From the NCBI GenBank assembly GCA_017538865.1, contig JAFYIA010000048.1, positions 1 to 17,648 on the forward strand: DNA of 17,648 nucleotides, read 5' to 3'. Within the stretch, counting starts at the first letter, position 1, and each line of letters opens with the position of its first letter. This stretch comes from Aeriscardovia sp. Lineage in GTDB: Bacteria > Actinomycetota > Actinomycetes > Actinomycetales > Bifidobacteriaceae. The translations under genes and the position numbers were made by a program. This document shows positions 1-7,182 of this stretch, in pieces. The notes beneath the pieces were generated by a model. The model searched no databases. It was not told the DNA's origin and saw only the letters and a list, made by a program, of their open reading frames with translations.

Positions 1-128
1 GGGGAATCCAGGGAGGCGGTCCGGCCCTCCAGGAGGGCGAGGAGGGCCAGGGCGCACTCCCTCCTCTCCCCCTTGCTCCCTCCCGCCACAAGCACGGGGC
101 ATGAAAAGTCAGGGAGCGAGCCCAGCAT
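1..128 (-). CDS. Start of an unidentified protein downstream of tmk (possibly DNA polymerase III delta' subunit), cut by the window edge
   Basis: An open frame begins with ATG at 128-126, five bases after the tmk stop, and stays open for 42 codons to the left edge. It begins MLGSLPDFSCPVLVAGG and continues with a hydrophobic, Ala/Leu-rich helix. GAAGGGG sits directly against the ATG, too close for an ideal ribosome binding site, so a slightly later GTG is possible. In many bacteria the gene after tmk is holB (delta' clamp-loader subunit), whose N-terminus has the form 'LFxGPxGxGK'. The segment VLVAGGSKGERRECALALLA is only loosely similar and lacks a real P-loop. I read this as a real gene from its spacing and unbroken frame; the holB assignment is a guess from context. 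Confidence 0.5.
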   Translation of the reverse strand, partial: MLGSLPDFSCPVLVAGGSKGERRECALALLALLEGRTASLDS

Positions 129-133
129 CCCCT

Positions 134-754
134 TCAGCTTTTCAGGTTCCACTTCTTTTCCACTTCCTCCCTTATCCTCTCTCCAACCTGCCTTTGCGTG
201 CCGGAAGCGTCCACAATCCTGCGCCCTGCGCCCCTCAGGGCCAGAAAGCGGTAAAGGCACGAGACCCTCTTTTGGAGGGGAAGGTCGCAGTCGAACCCGC
301 TCTCCCCGCCGCGGCGGCGCATCCTTTTGGCGGCTAAAGACGGGGGGCAGGAAAGGATCAAGGTGGCGTCGGGGCGCAGGCGCGTGGCAAAGGCGTTCAC
401 TTCTTCCACTTGCCCAAGATCCATCCCCCACCCCCCGGCCTGGTAGGCCAAAGACGAATCTGTGAAGCGATCGCAAACCACCCATGCCCCCTCTTCCAGG
501 AGCCTTTCCACCTTCTCCGCGTGCGAGGCCCTGTCGGCCGCAAACAGGAGGCAGGCCCCTTTCTTGGATTCGCACCCCGAGAGGGCGTTCAAAATCAGGG
601 GGCTGTCGGGCTCCCGGGTGGTCCGGGCCGGCACCCCCCGCTTTGCAAGGAAGGAGGCCAGAAGCTTGGCCTGGGTGCTCTTCCCTGTGCCGTCAGCGCC
701 CTCAAGGGCTATGAACCTACCCCTCGTCTTTCTTGCCCTCCCTCTTTTTCTCAA
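134..754 (-). CDS. tmk: Thymidylate kinase (dTMP kinase)
   Basis: Phosphorylates dTMP to dTDP with ATP, a cytosolic step in dTTP synthesis. About 206 residues, normal for the family. The P-loop GADGTGKST lies at about residues 19-27. The DR(F/Y) signature follows as DRFTDSSLAYQ, and an Arg-rich LID-like region (RMRRRGG) comes later. The start is uncertain because no ATG precedes the conserved GRFIALEG segment. I chose TTG at 754; TTG at 772 is the alternative and neither has a good Shine-Dalgarno. With the chosen start the gene overlaps the 3' end of topA by 38 bases, suggesting translational coupling within a PAP2-topA-tmk operon. The topA-tmk pairing is common in Actinomycetota, which supports the call. 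Confidence 0.9.
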   Translation of the reverse strand: MRKRGRARKTRGRFIALEGADGTGKSTQAKLLASFLAKRGVPARTTREPDSPLILNALSGCESKKGACLLFAADRASHAEKVERLLEEGAWVVCDRFTDSSLAYQAGGWGMDLGQVEEVNAFATRLRPDATLILSCPPSLAAKRMRRRGGESGFDCDLPLQKRVSCLYRFLALRGAGRRIVDASGTQRQVGERIREEVEKKWNLKS

Positions 755-3260
755 GCAGCCTGTAGGCCGCAAACTCGTCTATCTGCGAGATGGCCTCCCC
801 TTTGGGCAGGGAGGCGTTCGTCACGCCGTCGGTCACGTACGGTCCGAAGGGGCCGTTTTTCAAAAGCACCGGTCTGCCGGAGACGGGATCTGCAGGAAAG
901 GTCTTAAAGGCCATGGAGGAAAGCGGGGCTGAGGAGGAGAGGAGACTCCGGGCCTGATCCAGCCCTATGGCGAACACTTCCCCGTCCGGCATGTGGACGC
1001 GCTTTAAGACCCTCAGCGCCCCGGCCTTCCCCTTTTTGCACAAAGATAAATACGCCCCGTACCTGCCGATGCTGGCAAAGACCTCGAACTCTGCGCCTTT
1101 TTCGTCCTCAAACTCCCCAACGAGCCTCGGAAGGGCCAGGAGCCTTTCCGCCCCCTCAAGCGTCAACTGCAAAGGGTCCTCCCCCTCGGGTACTGAGGCC
1201 GTCTTGGCTTCCCCGTCCGGGCCCTGGCAGGAGACGTAGTAGCCGAACCTCCCGTTGCACACTTCTATCTTTTTCCCGCCCTTTTCCCCGAGAAGCCTGG
1301 GGAACATCTGGGCCTTGGAGATGAGGCCGCGGGCGATCTGTGCGGTGAGCTCGTCCGGGGAGAGGTCGGGGGGTATGGGGGCGGTGGCCTTCCTCTCGCC
1401 CCCCTCCCTCTCTTCCACGTACGCTCCGAAGTGGTTCACCCTGACGCTCAGATCCCCCGCCAGGTCGACCCTGGAAGAGACCTTGGGATCAATCCCTTCG
1501 GCTTCCTTGGCCAGTTCTTCCAGGCCCTTCCTCCCGCCGGATCCGAAGTAGAAGTCGGAGAGCCACTTTTGCTCCTCTTCCTCCCCCTTGGCGATCTGGT
1601 CCAGCCCTTCCTCCATGCGCGCCGTAAAGCCATAGTCGACGAGGCTGGAAAAGTAGTTCTCCATAATGGTGGTGATTATCACGGCGAGCCAGGAGGGCAC
1701 GAGCGCCCTCCCCCTCTCGCGGGCGTAGCCGCGATCCAGGATGGTAGAAATTATGGCGGCGTAAGTCGAGGGCCGGCCTATCCCCTTGGCTTCGAGGGCC
1801 TTTACAAGGGACGCCTCGGTGTAGCGGGCCGGGGGCTGGGTGGTGTGCACGCCTTCTTCGATGGAAGAGATCTCGAACTTCTGCCCGGGCTCGAGATCCG
1901 GGAGGGCCTCCTCTTTCCCCCTGTCTTCCAGGGCGAGGAAGCCCGGCTCCTCTATAACCTGCGCCCCGGTTTCAAAAATTGCCTCCCCCAAAGGAGTCTG
2001 CGCCTTCAGGACTGCCGTAAACGCCCTGCCCTCGGCGTCCTTCATCTGCGAGGCTAGGGTCCTCTCGTAAATCAGGCGGTAGAGCTTGTAGTCCACCAGG
2101 CTCAAGGAAGGCTTCAGGTCCTCCGGATCCCGGAAGGCCGATCCCGCCGGCCTTATGGCCTCGTGGGCTTCCTGCGCCCCCGGCGCCCGGGTCTCGTACC
2201 TTTTGGGGGAGGCGGGGAGGGCCTTCGGGTAGAGCCTTTGCACTTCGGCCCTGGCGGCCTTGAGGGCCTCTTGGCTCAGATCCGTGGAATCGGTCCTCAT
2301 GTAGGTGATAAAGCCGTTTTCATAGAGGCTTTGGGCCGAGCGCATTATGGTCCTGCTGGAAAGCCCCAGCCTGTTGCCAGCGGCCTGCTGGAGGGTGGAA
2401 GTGGTGAAGGGGGCGGGGGAGGACCTTCTGAAGGATTTTTCCTTGACCTCGGCCACTTCGATCTGCCCCCCCTCGAGCGCCTTCAAGGCCTTCGCCTCTT
2501 CTTTGGACAGTATCTTCACCCCGGGCTTGGCCTCCCCCTCGGAGTCGAAGTCCTTGCCCTGAGCTACGGGGAGGCCGGCAAGGCAGCAGAGGCGGGCGGA
2601 AAGGCCGGAAAACTCCGCCTTCACGTCTCTCCACTCCCTCTCTTTGAAGGCGGCCCTCTCCCTCTCCCTCTCCACTATCATCCTCGTGGCGACCGACTGC
2701 ACCCTCCCGGCGCTGGTCCTGGAGGCCACCTTCCTCCACAAAAGCGGGGAGAGCTCGTAGCCGTAGAGCCTGTCTAGGATGCGCCTCGTCTCCTGGGCCT
2801 CGACCATGTCGAGATCGATGTCCCTCGTATTTTTGACGCTCTCCTCTATCGCGCTTTTTGTGATCTCCTGGAAGACCATGCGCCTGACGGGGACCTTGGG
2901 CTTTAAGACCTGGACGAGGTGCCAGGCTATGGCCTCCCCCTCCCTGTCCTCGTCTGTAGCCAGGTACAGCTCGTCCGCCTCTTTGAGGAGAGACTTAAGG
3001 GAAGAGACGGTGGCCTTCTTTTCGGGGTCGGTGATGTAGTAGGGCCTAAAGCCGTCTTCCACGTCCACCCCGAATTTGCCGTATTTTTTCTTTTCGGAAG
3101 CGGGGACCTGGGAGGAGCGGGCCAAGATCCTTATATGCCCCACGCTGGCCGCCACCGTGTAGCCGTCGCCGAGGTAGTTTTGGATCTTTTTGGCCTTGGC
3201 GGGGGACTCCACTATGACCAGCTTCTTCCCGCCCTGATTTGCTTCCTTCGTCTTACCCAA
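717..3260 (-). CDS. topA: DNA topoisomerase I (type IA)
   Basis: Relaxes negative supercoils by transient single-strand cleavage. 847 residues. The N-terminal TOPRIM domain starts KKLVIVESPAKAKKI and carries the acidic DEDREGEAIAWH segment. The catalytic tyrosine is Y320 in FITYMRTDST. The GIGRPSTYA segment of the central region is present. The C-terminal part consists of actinobacterial TopA repeats (GRFGYYVS, GRYGAYLS, GPFGPYVTDG) and I see no Cys4 zinc fingers. The start is TTG at 3260, supported by AAAGGA six bases upstream, and no ATG lies nearby. The gene overlaps the upstream PAP2 gene by 8 bases and the downstream tmk by up to 38-56 bases, so the three are probably co-transcribed. Confidence 0.96.
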   Translation of the reverse strand: MGKTKEANQGGKKLVIVESPAKAKKIQNYLGDGYTVAASVGHIRILARSSQVPASEKKKYGKFGVDVEDGFRPYYITDPEKKATVSSLKSLLKEADELYLATDEDREGEAIAWHLVQVLKPKVPVRRMVFQEITKSAIEESVKNTRDIDLDMVEAQETRRILDRLYGYELSPLLWRKVASRTSAGRVQSVATRMIVERERERAAFKEREWRDVKAEFSGLSARLCCLAGLPVAQGKDFDSEGEAKPGVKILSKEEAKALKALEGGQIEVAEVKEKSFRRSSPAPFTTSTLQQAAGNRLGLSSRTIMRSAQSLYENGFITYMRTDSTDLSQEALKAARAEVQRLYPKALPASPKRYETRAPGAQEAHEAIRPAGSAFRDPEDLKPSLSLVDYKLYRLIYERTLASQMKDAEGRAFTAVLKAQTPLGEAIFETGAQVIEEPGFLALEDRGKEEALPDLEPGQKFEISSIEEGVHTTQPPARYTEASLVKALEAKGIGRPSTYAAIISTILDRGYARERGRALVPSWLAVIITTIMENYFSSLVDYGFTARMEEGLDQIAKGEEEEQKWLSDFYFGSGGRKGLEELAKEAEGIDPKVSSRVDLAGDLSVRVNHFGAYVEEREGGERKATAPIPPDLSPDELTAQIARGLISKAQMFPRLLGEKGGKKIEVCNGRFGYYVSCQGPDGEAKTASVPEGEDPLQLTLEGAERLLALPRLVGEFEDEKGAEFEVFASIGRYGAYLSLCKKGKAGALRVLKRVHMPDGEVFAIGLDQARSLLSSSAPLSSMAFKTFPADPVSGRPVLLKNGPFGPYVTDGVTNASLPKGEAISQIDEFAAYRLLEKKREGKKDEG

Positions 3261-4305
3261 TTTTCATCCTTTGCTTCCGCTTTTCTTCCTCTTCCCTCCG
3301 GCGCCTCCTCTGGCTCCTGGGCCTGGGCGGGGGCCCGATGAGCCCTACTGGGCTCAGGGGGCTTGAGGTCAGCTGGTGCATCATGCCGAAAAGCGCGACA
3401 CCCAGCATCGCAGAGGAGCTGATGAGGATGGAGGAGGCGAGGCACGCGGGACCCTGTATCCACACGGCGTCGAACCCCACTCCGGGGGAGAGCTGGAAGA
3501 CCAGGTAAAAGCCGTAGGCGAGCCCGAAGACGGAGAGGACGGTCATGAGGGTGCAAAGCACCTGGAGCCAGGGCCTCGAGCGCCTCTTTCCGGGCTCGTC
3601 CATGCAGGACTTTCTCGTAAAGGCCAAACTGTAGAGCCCTACGGCCGAGACGAAGAAGAACGCCGTCACCACGTCCGAGGGCCTGTGCCACCTCTCTATC
3701 ACGAGGGAAATTCCGAGGATCGAGGCCAAAACCCAGTCCCCTGCCGCAATCCACGCCCTGGCGGAGGGCCCCGCGCCCATCAAAAGGAGCAGGCACGCTA
3801 TCAGCATGGCCGTGGAGTGGCCGGAGGGGGAAGTGTTGAGGGCCGGCGCCCGGGAAAGGAGATCGGGGCGGCGGGCCAGGTGCTTCCAAAGGGTGGACGC
3901 GACGCCGGCCGTTATGGCGAAGGCCGCCATCTGGAGGAGCAGGGCGAACTTCTTCCTCGCGGCCGCCCAGACGAACCCGGCCAGGCCCACGGCGCAGATG
4001 AGCGAAATTATAAAGCCCTCGGTGGTGAAGAGGTTCGGAAGGAACATGAGGTAGGGGGCGCGCTCGGAAAAGAGGGTGTAGAACCCGTTCCACACGACTT
4101 GGTCGAACTCCTGGCCGAATAGGGTGCGCACGGAAAGGAAGTACACCGCCAGGGAACAGGCCAGCATCAGGGTCCCCAGGACCGCGCAAAGGGCCGTGGA
4201 AGAGGACCTCGGCCTTGAGAGGAGGGGGTCGAGCGCGCCGCGCTCCTGGGGGGCCCTGTGGCCCCCGTCAGCTGCGCCGCCCATCCTTTTTTCTCCCCCC
4301 GGCAT
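3253..4305 (-). CDS. PAP2-family membrane phosphatase
   Basis: Predicted integral-membrane phosphatase of the PAP2/phosphatidic acid phosphatase type, which acts on lipid phosphates such as undecaprenyl or phosphatidyl phosphates; the substrate here cannot be read from sequence. About 350 residues with roughly six to eight hydrophobic segments. The three PAP2 motifs are present in order: K141...R146-P147 in KHLARRP, P160-S-G-H163 in SPSGHST, and R205-W-H207-RPS-D211. The C-terminus is strongly charged (Arg run, then EEEE, then Lys/Arg). ATG at 4305 is chosen because AGGAGG lies exactly six bases upstream; ATG at 4320 has no binding site. The stop lies inside the start of topA (8-base overlap), so this is the likely first gene of the topA operon. 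It is an odd functional companion for a topoisomerase. Confidence 0.85.
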   Translation of the reverse strand: MPGGEKRMGGAADGGHRAPQERGALDPLLSRPRSSSTALCAVLGTLMLACSLAVYFLSVRTLFGQEFDQVVWNGFYTLFSERAPYLMFLPNLFTTEGFIISLICAVGLAGFVWAAARKKFALLLQMAAFAITAGVASTLWKHLARRPDLLSRAPALNTSPSGHSTAMLIACLLLLMGAGPSARAWIAAGDWVLASILGISLVIERWHRPSDVVTAFFFVSAVGLYSLAFTRKSCMDEPGKRRSRPWLQVLCTLMTVLSVFGLAYGFYLVFQLSPGVGFDAVWIQGPACLASSILISSSAMLGVALFGMMHQLTSSPLSPVGLIGPPPRPRSQRRRRREEEEKRKQRMKIG

Positions 4306-4359
4306 CCCGCTCCTCCTCATGGCGGGAAGTGCCCGACCATAAAACTTGAACCACTCGAT

Positions 4360-4368
4360 AATATATCA
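4360..4368 (-). promoter_or_regulatory. Candidate extended -10 promoter for the PAP2-topA-tmk operon
   Basis: Read on the minus strand this is TGATATATT: an extended -10 (TGn followed by TATATT, five of six consensus bases). It lies about 55 bases before the PAP2 start and just after the DUF3052 stop. I see no good -35, which extended -10 promoters can lack. A 6-bp inverted repeat (GCCCGA at 4331-4336, TCGGGC at 4371-4376) flanks it and might be an operator, but could be chance. Confidence 0.4.
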
Positions 4369-4384
4369 GATCGGGCAAAAGTGT

Positions 4385-4807
4385 TTAGGAGGAGCGCTTG
4401 GCGCCGCGGCCGAAGGGGTAGAGGCAGATGGCGTTCCACTCGCTGTTCAGGCTGACGGGGGTGGAGGCGTTCAGCCCCTCCTTGGATGCGACTGCCGCCA
4501 CGAAGCCCGGCGCAGCCGCGCCCTCAAAGCCGGGCTTAGGGGTCAAAACGCAGATCTTCTGCCCGGGCTCGAGATCCGCGGAGGCGTCCAAAAGGCAGTC
4601 GCTCAGGGACTCTTCGTCATTTCCGTCCCTCCACCAGATGCATGCCGCGTCCGCCCCGGCCCCCGCGCCCTCTTCGAGGAGGTCGGAGCCTATGCACTCG
4701 CAAATAGCATCCCTCAACTCGCCCTCTACGTCTTCTCCCCACATGTATTCTTTGACTGAGATTCCGGGCACAAATCCCAGCTTGTTTAAAACTGAACGGT
4801 TATCCAT
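4385..4807 (-). CDS. DUF3052 family protein
   Basis: Small cytosolic protein of 140 residues, matching from memory the actinobacterial DUF3052 family, whose function is unknown. The family pattern is visible in order: LGFVPG near the N-terminus, EYMWGEDVEGELRDAI, an acidic stretch, then IWWRDGNDEESLSDCL, then ICVLTPKPG and a C-terminal SLNSEWNAICL segment. The start is ATG at 4807. There is no properly spaced Shine-Dalgarno (GGAAGG is about 14 bases away), but TATCTT ends 7 bases before the ATG, so the mRNA may be leaderless. It lies 56 bases downstream of ylbL on the same strand and could also be read from that gene's transcript. The C-terminal KRSS tail is not part of the family core. Confidence 0.82.
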   Translation of the reverse strand: MDNRSVLNKLGFVPGISVKEYMWGEDVEGELRDAICECIGSDLLEEGAGAGADAACIWWRDGNDEESLSDCLLDASADLEPGQKICVLTPKPGFEGAAAPGFVAAVASKEGLNASTPVSLNSEWNAICLYPFGRGAKRSS

Positions 4808-4814
4808 TCTTACA

Positions 4815-4820
4815 AAGATA
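4815..4820 (-). promoter_or_regulatory. Possible -10 box for a leaderless DUF3052 transcript
   Basis: On the minus strand TATCTT (fits TANNNT) is followed by seven bases and then the ATG at 4807, the spacing expected if transcription starts at the start codon. The correctly spaced upstream hexamer, AGGGCA, is not a convincing -35. Supported mainly by the lack of a usable ribosome binding site. Confidence 0.3.
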
Positions 4821-4863
4821 CCTTCCCGCCCTCAAATTGCCCTCGGATTTTGCATATGGCGAA

Positions 4864-5724
4864 TCAGGCCCTGCAGGAGGGGAGAGAGGAGAGGCGGGAG
4901 GAAGATATGTCCTGCAGGGCCGAAAAGGCTCCTGAGAGCGTGCCCACGGGGACGACCCTGAGCCCCTCGGGGACGCGGGAAGAGAGGACCTGGGGGCAGT
5001 TGGAGGCGGGGGCCAAAAAGAAGGAGGCCCCGTCCCTCCTGGCCGCGATCATCTTTGAGGCTATGCCCCCTATGGCCCCGACCTTCCCCGCATCCGACAA
5101 GGTGCCCGTCCCGGCGACGTCCCTGCCCCCCGTAAGGTCCTTCCCCTCGGCCTTCTCTATGAGGCCCAGGGCGAACACCAGCCCGGCCGATGGCCCGCCT
5201 ATGGGCCCGGATTCTATCTTCGCCCCTTCCAGGTCCGGGGCCGAAACCCCCTGGGATTTTAAGAAGGAGGCGGCGGCGGCCTTCGCCCTGGCCTTCGCCC
5301 CCTCCATGAGCTTTTCCTGCCCGGCCTCGTCCTGGGAGAGGGAAGAGCCTATGGGGAAGACCACCTCCCTGGGAAGCACCCTGGAATCCGGCTCAAAATA
5401 GCCGGCTATGGCCATAAAGGCCGGGACGGTGCTCGAGGGGGAGCCTAAGACGTTCACGGTGACGAGGTCCAGGGAGCCCTTGGGGGAAAATGAGGCCTTC
5501 CCCACCCCGGTTATGGCCTCCCCGCCCAGATCCACCTTCCTCCCCCCGTAGTCGAGCACGGCGGGGCCCAGGACGTCCATCGTGGGCCCGGGCTTTTCGA
5601 TCACGTAGTTTGTAGGGCAAAAGAGCAGGGCTACGGCTATTACGGCTGCGGCCCAGTAGGCGTGCCTGGCTATTTTGGCGACGTAGCCTTTGAAAAAGCC
5701 GTGGGGCGTGTCTCCCAAATTCAT
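4864..5724 (-). CDS. ylbL: Membrane-anchored Lon-like serine protease, YlbL family, apparently without a PDZ domain
   Basis: 286 residues. One N-terminal transmembrane segment (about 22-38) should anchor it in the membrane with the bulk outside. The C-terminal half is a Lon-type protease domain: the catalytic serine is S179 in GGPSAG and the catalytic lysine K224 in GGIASKMIAA, 45 residues apart (43 in E. coli Lon), with AGTGTLSDAGKVGAIGG between them. Usual YlbL proteins are about 340 residues and have a PDZ domain between an 'MxxSxxxA' helix and the protease core. Here the equivalent helix (around M140) is followed by S179 after only 39 residues, leaving no room for a PDZ. ATG at 5724 has AAAGG only two bases away; TTG at 5718 would be better spaced. 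It is divergent from the zincin_2 gene, the arrangement I recall for Rv3194c/Rv3195. Confidence 0.88.
   Translation of the reverse strand: MNLGDTPHGFFKGYVAKIARHAYWAAAVIAVALLFCPTNYVIEKPGPTMDVLGPAVLDYGGRKVDLGGEAITGVGKASFSPKGSLDLVTVNVLGSPSSTVPAFMAIAGYFEPDSRVLPREVVFPIGSSLSQDEAGQEKLMEGAKARAKAAAASFLKSQGVSAPDLEGAKIESGPIGGPSAGLVFALGLIEKAEGKDLTGGRDVAGTGTLSDAGKVGAIGGIASKMIAARRDGASFFLAPASNCPQVLSSRVPEGLRVVPVGTLSGAFSALQDISSSRLSSLPSCRA
4867..4921 (-). repeat. 12-bp perfect inverted repeat at the 3' end of ylbL
   Basis: GGCCCTGCAGGA at 4867-4878 and its exact reverse complement at 4910-4921 are separated by 31 bases. The repeat lies in the last codons of ylbL and runs up to the stop codon. In the minus-strand transcript it would form a 12-bp GC-rich stem with a large loop. 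No U-run follows, so it is not a standard intrinsic terminator. It may affect mRNA processing or stability between ylbL and DUF3052, or may only reflect coding constraint. Confidence 0.5.
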
Positions 5725-5763
5725 AACCTTTATTAAAGTATGCTCTCCCTACAAACGAAGACC

Positions 5764-5791
5764 TTTCCATTTCCTATGATTTTGAGATAAT
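5764..5791 (+). promoter_or_regulatory. Candidate promoter for the zincin_2 gene
   Basis: An extended -10, TGA followed by GATAAT (5783-5791), with TTTCCA (four of six -35 consensus bases) at 5764-5769, 16 bases upstream of the GATAAT hexamer. Predicted transcription start is near 5798, giving a leader of about 35 bases before the ATG at 5833. The gap 5725-5832 is shared with the divergent ylbL, for which I cannot pick a convincing promoter. Confidence 0.45.
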
Positions 5792-5832
5792 ACAGAAAAA
5801 CGAACGGAACGGATCGGAAAAGAAAGAAAGCC

Positions 5833-7182
5833 ATGGATTCTAGCGAACTACACAGATGGCTCATCCAGTCTTTCGGACAGGAGGGCGGGGAGATGGCGTG
5901 GAAGCAGTTCTCCTCGCTTCCGGACTCTGTGAAAGACGAGCTGCTCTCAGGCTCCCAGCCCCTCCCGGATCCGGGAGAGATGAGGAAGGTGTTTTCGGCC
6001 TTCAGGGCCGCCGGAGGGAGCGGGGGCAAAGGAGGGGAGGGGGCCGTAAACCGCCCCCTGACGAGCGAAATGGCGCTCAGGACCGCAGACGAAAAACACT
6101 TCTCAAACTCCGTCTCCGCCCTACAGTTCGACCGCCTCTCCCAGGCCTCGAGCTCCGCCAACCTCTGGCTCGACTCGGCCACTTCCACTCTGCCCCTGTC
6201 TGAAAAGACGAAGGTCCTCACCCCCCGCCAGTGGACAGAAGGGGCCGTGGGGGCATGGTGCTCGCTCGTCTCCCCCCTGGCCCAGAAGACCACCGATACC
6301 ATCATCTCCTTCTTCAAGGCCCAGGGCGGCCTGGAAGGCCTCGCCGGCATTTTCGCCGGCCCCATACCGATTCCGCTTCCGGCCGGGGCGGCCGCCGAGC
6401 CCGAGGCGCTGCTGCAAAACGCGGTGAGGACCAACTTCGCCGTGCAGCTGGGGGAGGCGATAGGCGAGATGAGCCCGACGACCCTGTCGAGTTTCGACTA
6501 CGGGATAAGGACGGCCGGGGGGAAGGCCGGCGCCCTCATCCCCGAAAACCTCGACACTTTCGCAAAGGATGCCGAGCTTCCCCAGGAGGAGGTCTACGCC
6601 TTTTACGCCCTCAGGGAAATGGCCTACGCCAGGCTCTACAGCTCCGCCCCCTGGATAGAGGGGCAGATAGCGGCCCTGGTCTACAGGTATTCGCGCGGCT
6701 TCGATCTAGACACTTCCGAAGCCGAGGAGAACATCCGCGAAGCCGACCTCATGAGCCCGGACGGGATGGCGAGCCTCGTGAGCTTTTCCTCCCTCAAGGC
6801 CAAAGATTCGGAAGACCAGCAGAGGGCGAGGGAGGACCTGCAGAGGCTGTTGACCCTGGTTGAAAGCTGGGTGGACTGCGTGTCATGGAGGGCCGGGAGC
6901 GCCTTCATACCGAGGATTTCGGAGCTGAGGGAGATGATGAGGAGGAGGCGCGCCGAAGGGGAGATGACGGGCAAGCCCCTCGCCCGCCTCATGGGCCTGG
7001 GCCTGGACCCCAAGTACATAAGGGAGCTCTCTTCCAACTGGGACAAGCTGAGCTCAAACGTGGAAGAGAGGGACAGGCTCTGGTCCCACCCCCGCCTCCT
7101 CTCCAAAGTCGACGGGAAAGGCGAGGAGGAAGAAGGCGGGAGCGACTGGGACGCGGACCTCACCGACCTTTTGAAGGGCTGA
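5833..7182 (+). CDS. DUF2342/zincin_2 family protein (annotated in relatives as zinc-dependent metalloprotease)
   Basis: 449 residues, cytosolic by appearance (no signal or membrane segment). The C-terminal third fits the family well from memory: LVESWVDCVSWRAG, then an EMMRRRRAEGEMTGKPLARL segment, then GLGLDPKYIRELSSNWD and DRLWSHPRLL. The middle contains FYALREMAYARLYSSAPWI, which aligns with the place where a zincin HExxH motif is expected. Here it reads R261-E-M-A-Y265, so both metal-binding histidines are absent and peptidase activity is doubtful. ATG at 5833 is preceded only by a weak purine stretch (AAAGAAAG). The last 23 bases overlap the convergent helicase gene. Its placement between ylbL and uvrD is conserved in actinobacteria as I recall. 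The molecular function of the family is not established to my knowledge. Confidence 0.85.
   Translation: MDSSELHRWLIQSFGQEGGEMAWKQFSSLPDSVKDELLSGSQPLPDPGEMRKVFSAFRAAGGSGGKGGEGAVNRPLTSEMALRTADEKHFSNSVSALQFDRLSQASSSANLWLDSATSTLPLSEKTKVLTPRQWTEGAVGAWCSLVSPLAQKTTDTIISFFKAQGGLEGLAGIFAGPIPIPLPAGAAAEPEALLQNAVRTNFAVQLGEAIGEMSPTTLSSFDYGIRTAGGKAGALIPENLDTFAKDAELPQEEVYAFYALREMAYARLYSSAPWIEGQIAALVYRYSRGFDLDTSEAEENIREADLMSPDGMASLVSFSSLKAKDSEDQQRAREDLQRLLTLVESWVDCVSWRAGSAFIPRISELREMMRRRRAEGEMTGKPLARLMGLGLDPKYIRELSSNWDKLSSNVEERDRLWSHPRLLSKVDGKGEEEEGGSDWDADLTDLLKG

Noticed and set aside
1878..1900. 23-base exact repeat between topA and DUF3052 (second copy 4556-4578)
   Set aside because: Both copies encode the peptide DLEPGQK in the same frame; identical codons under a strong bias explain it without a mobile or regulatory role.
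4331..4376. 6-bp inverted repeat GCCCGA/TCGGGC around the PAP2 promoter
   Set aside because: Short arms and a 34-base spacer; expected by chance in GC-rich DNA and not placed as a terminator.
5733..6434. Minus-strand frame of 233 codons overlapping the ylbL/zincin_2 gap
   Set aside because: Starts inside the zincin_2 gene and crosses the intergenic promoter; low-complexity Ser/Pro sequence without motifs.
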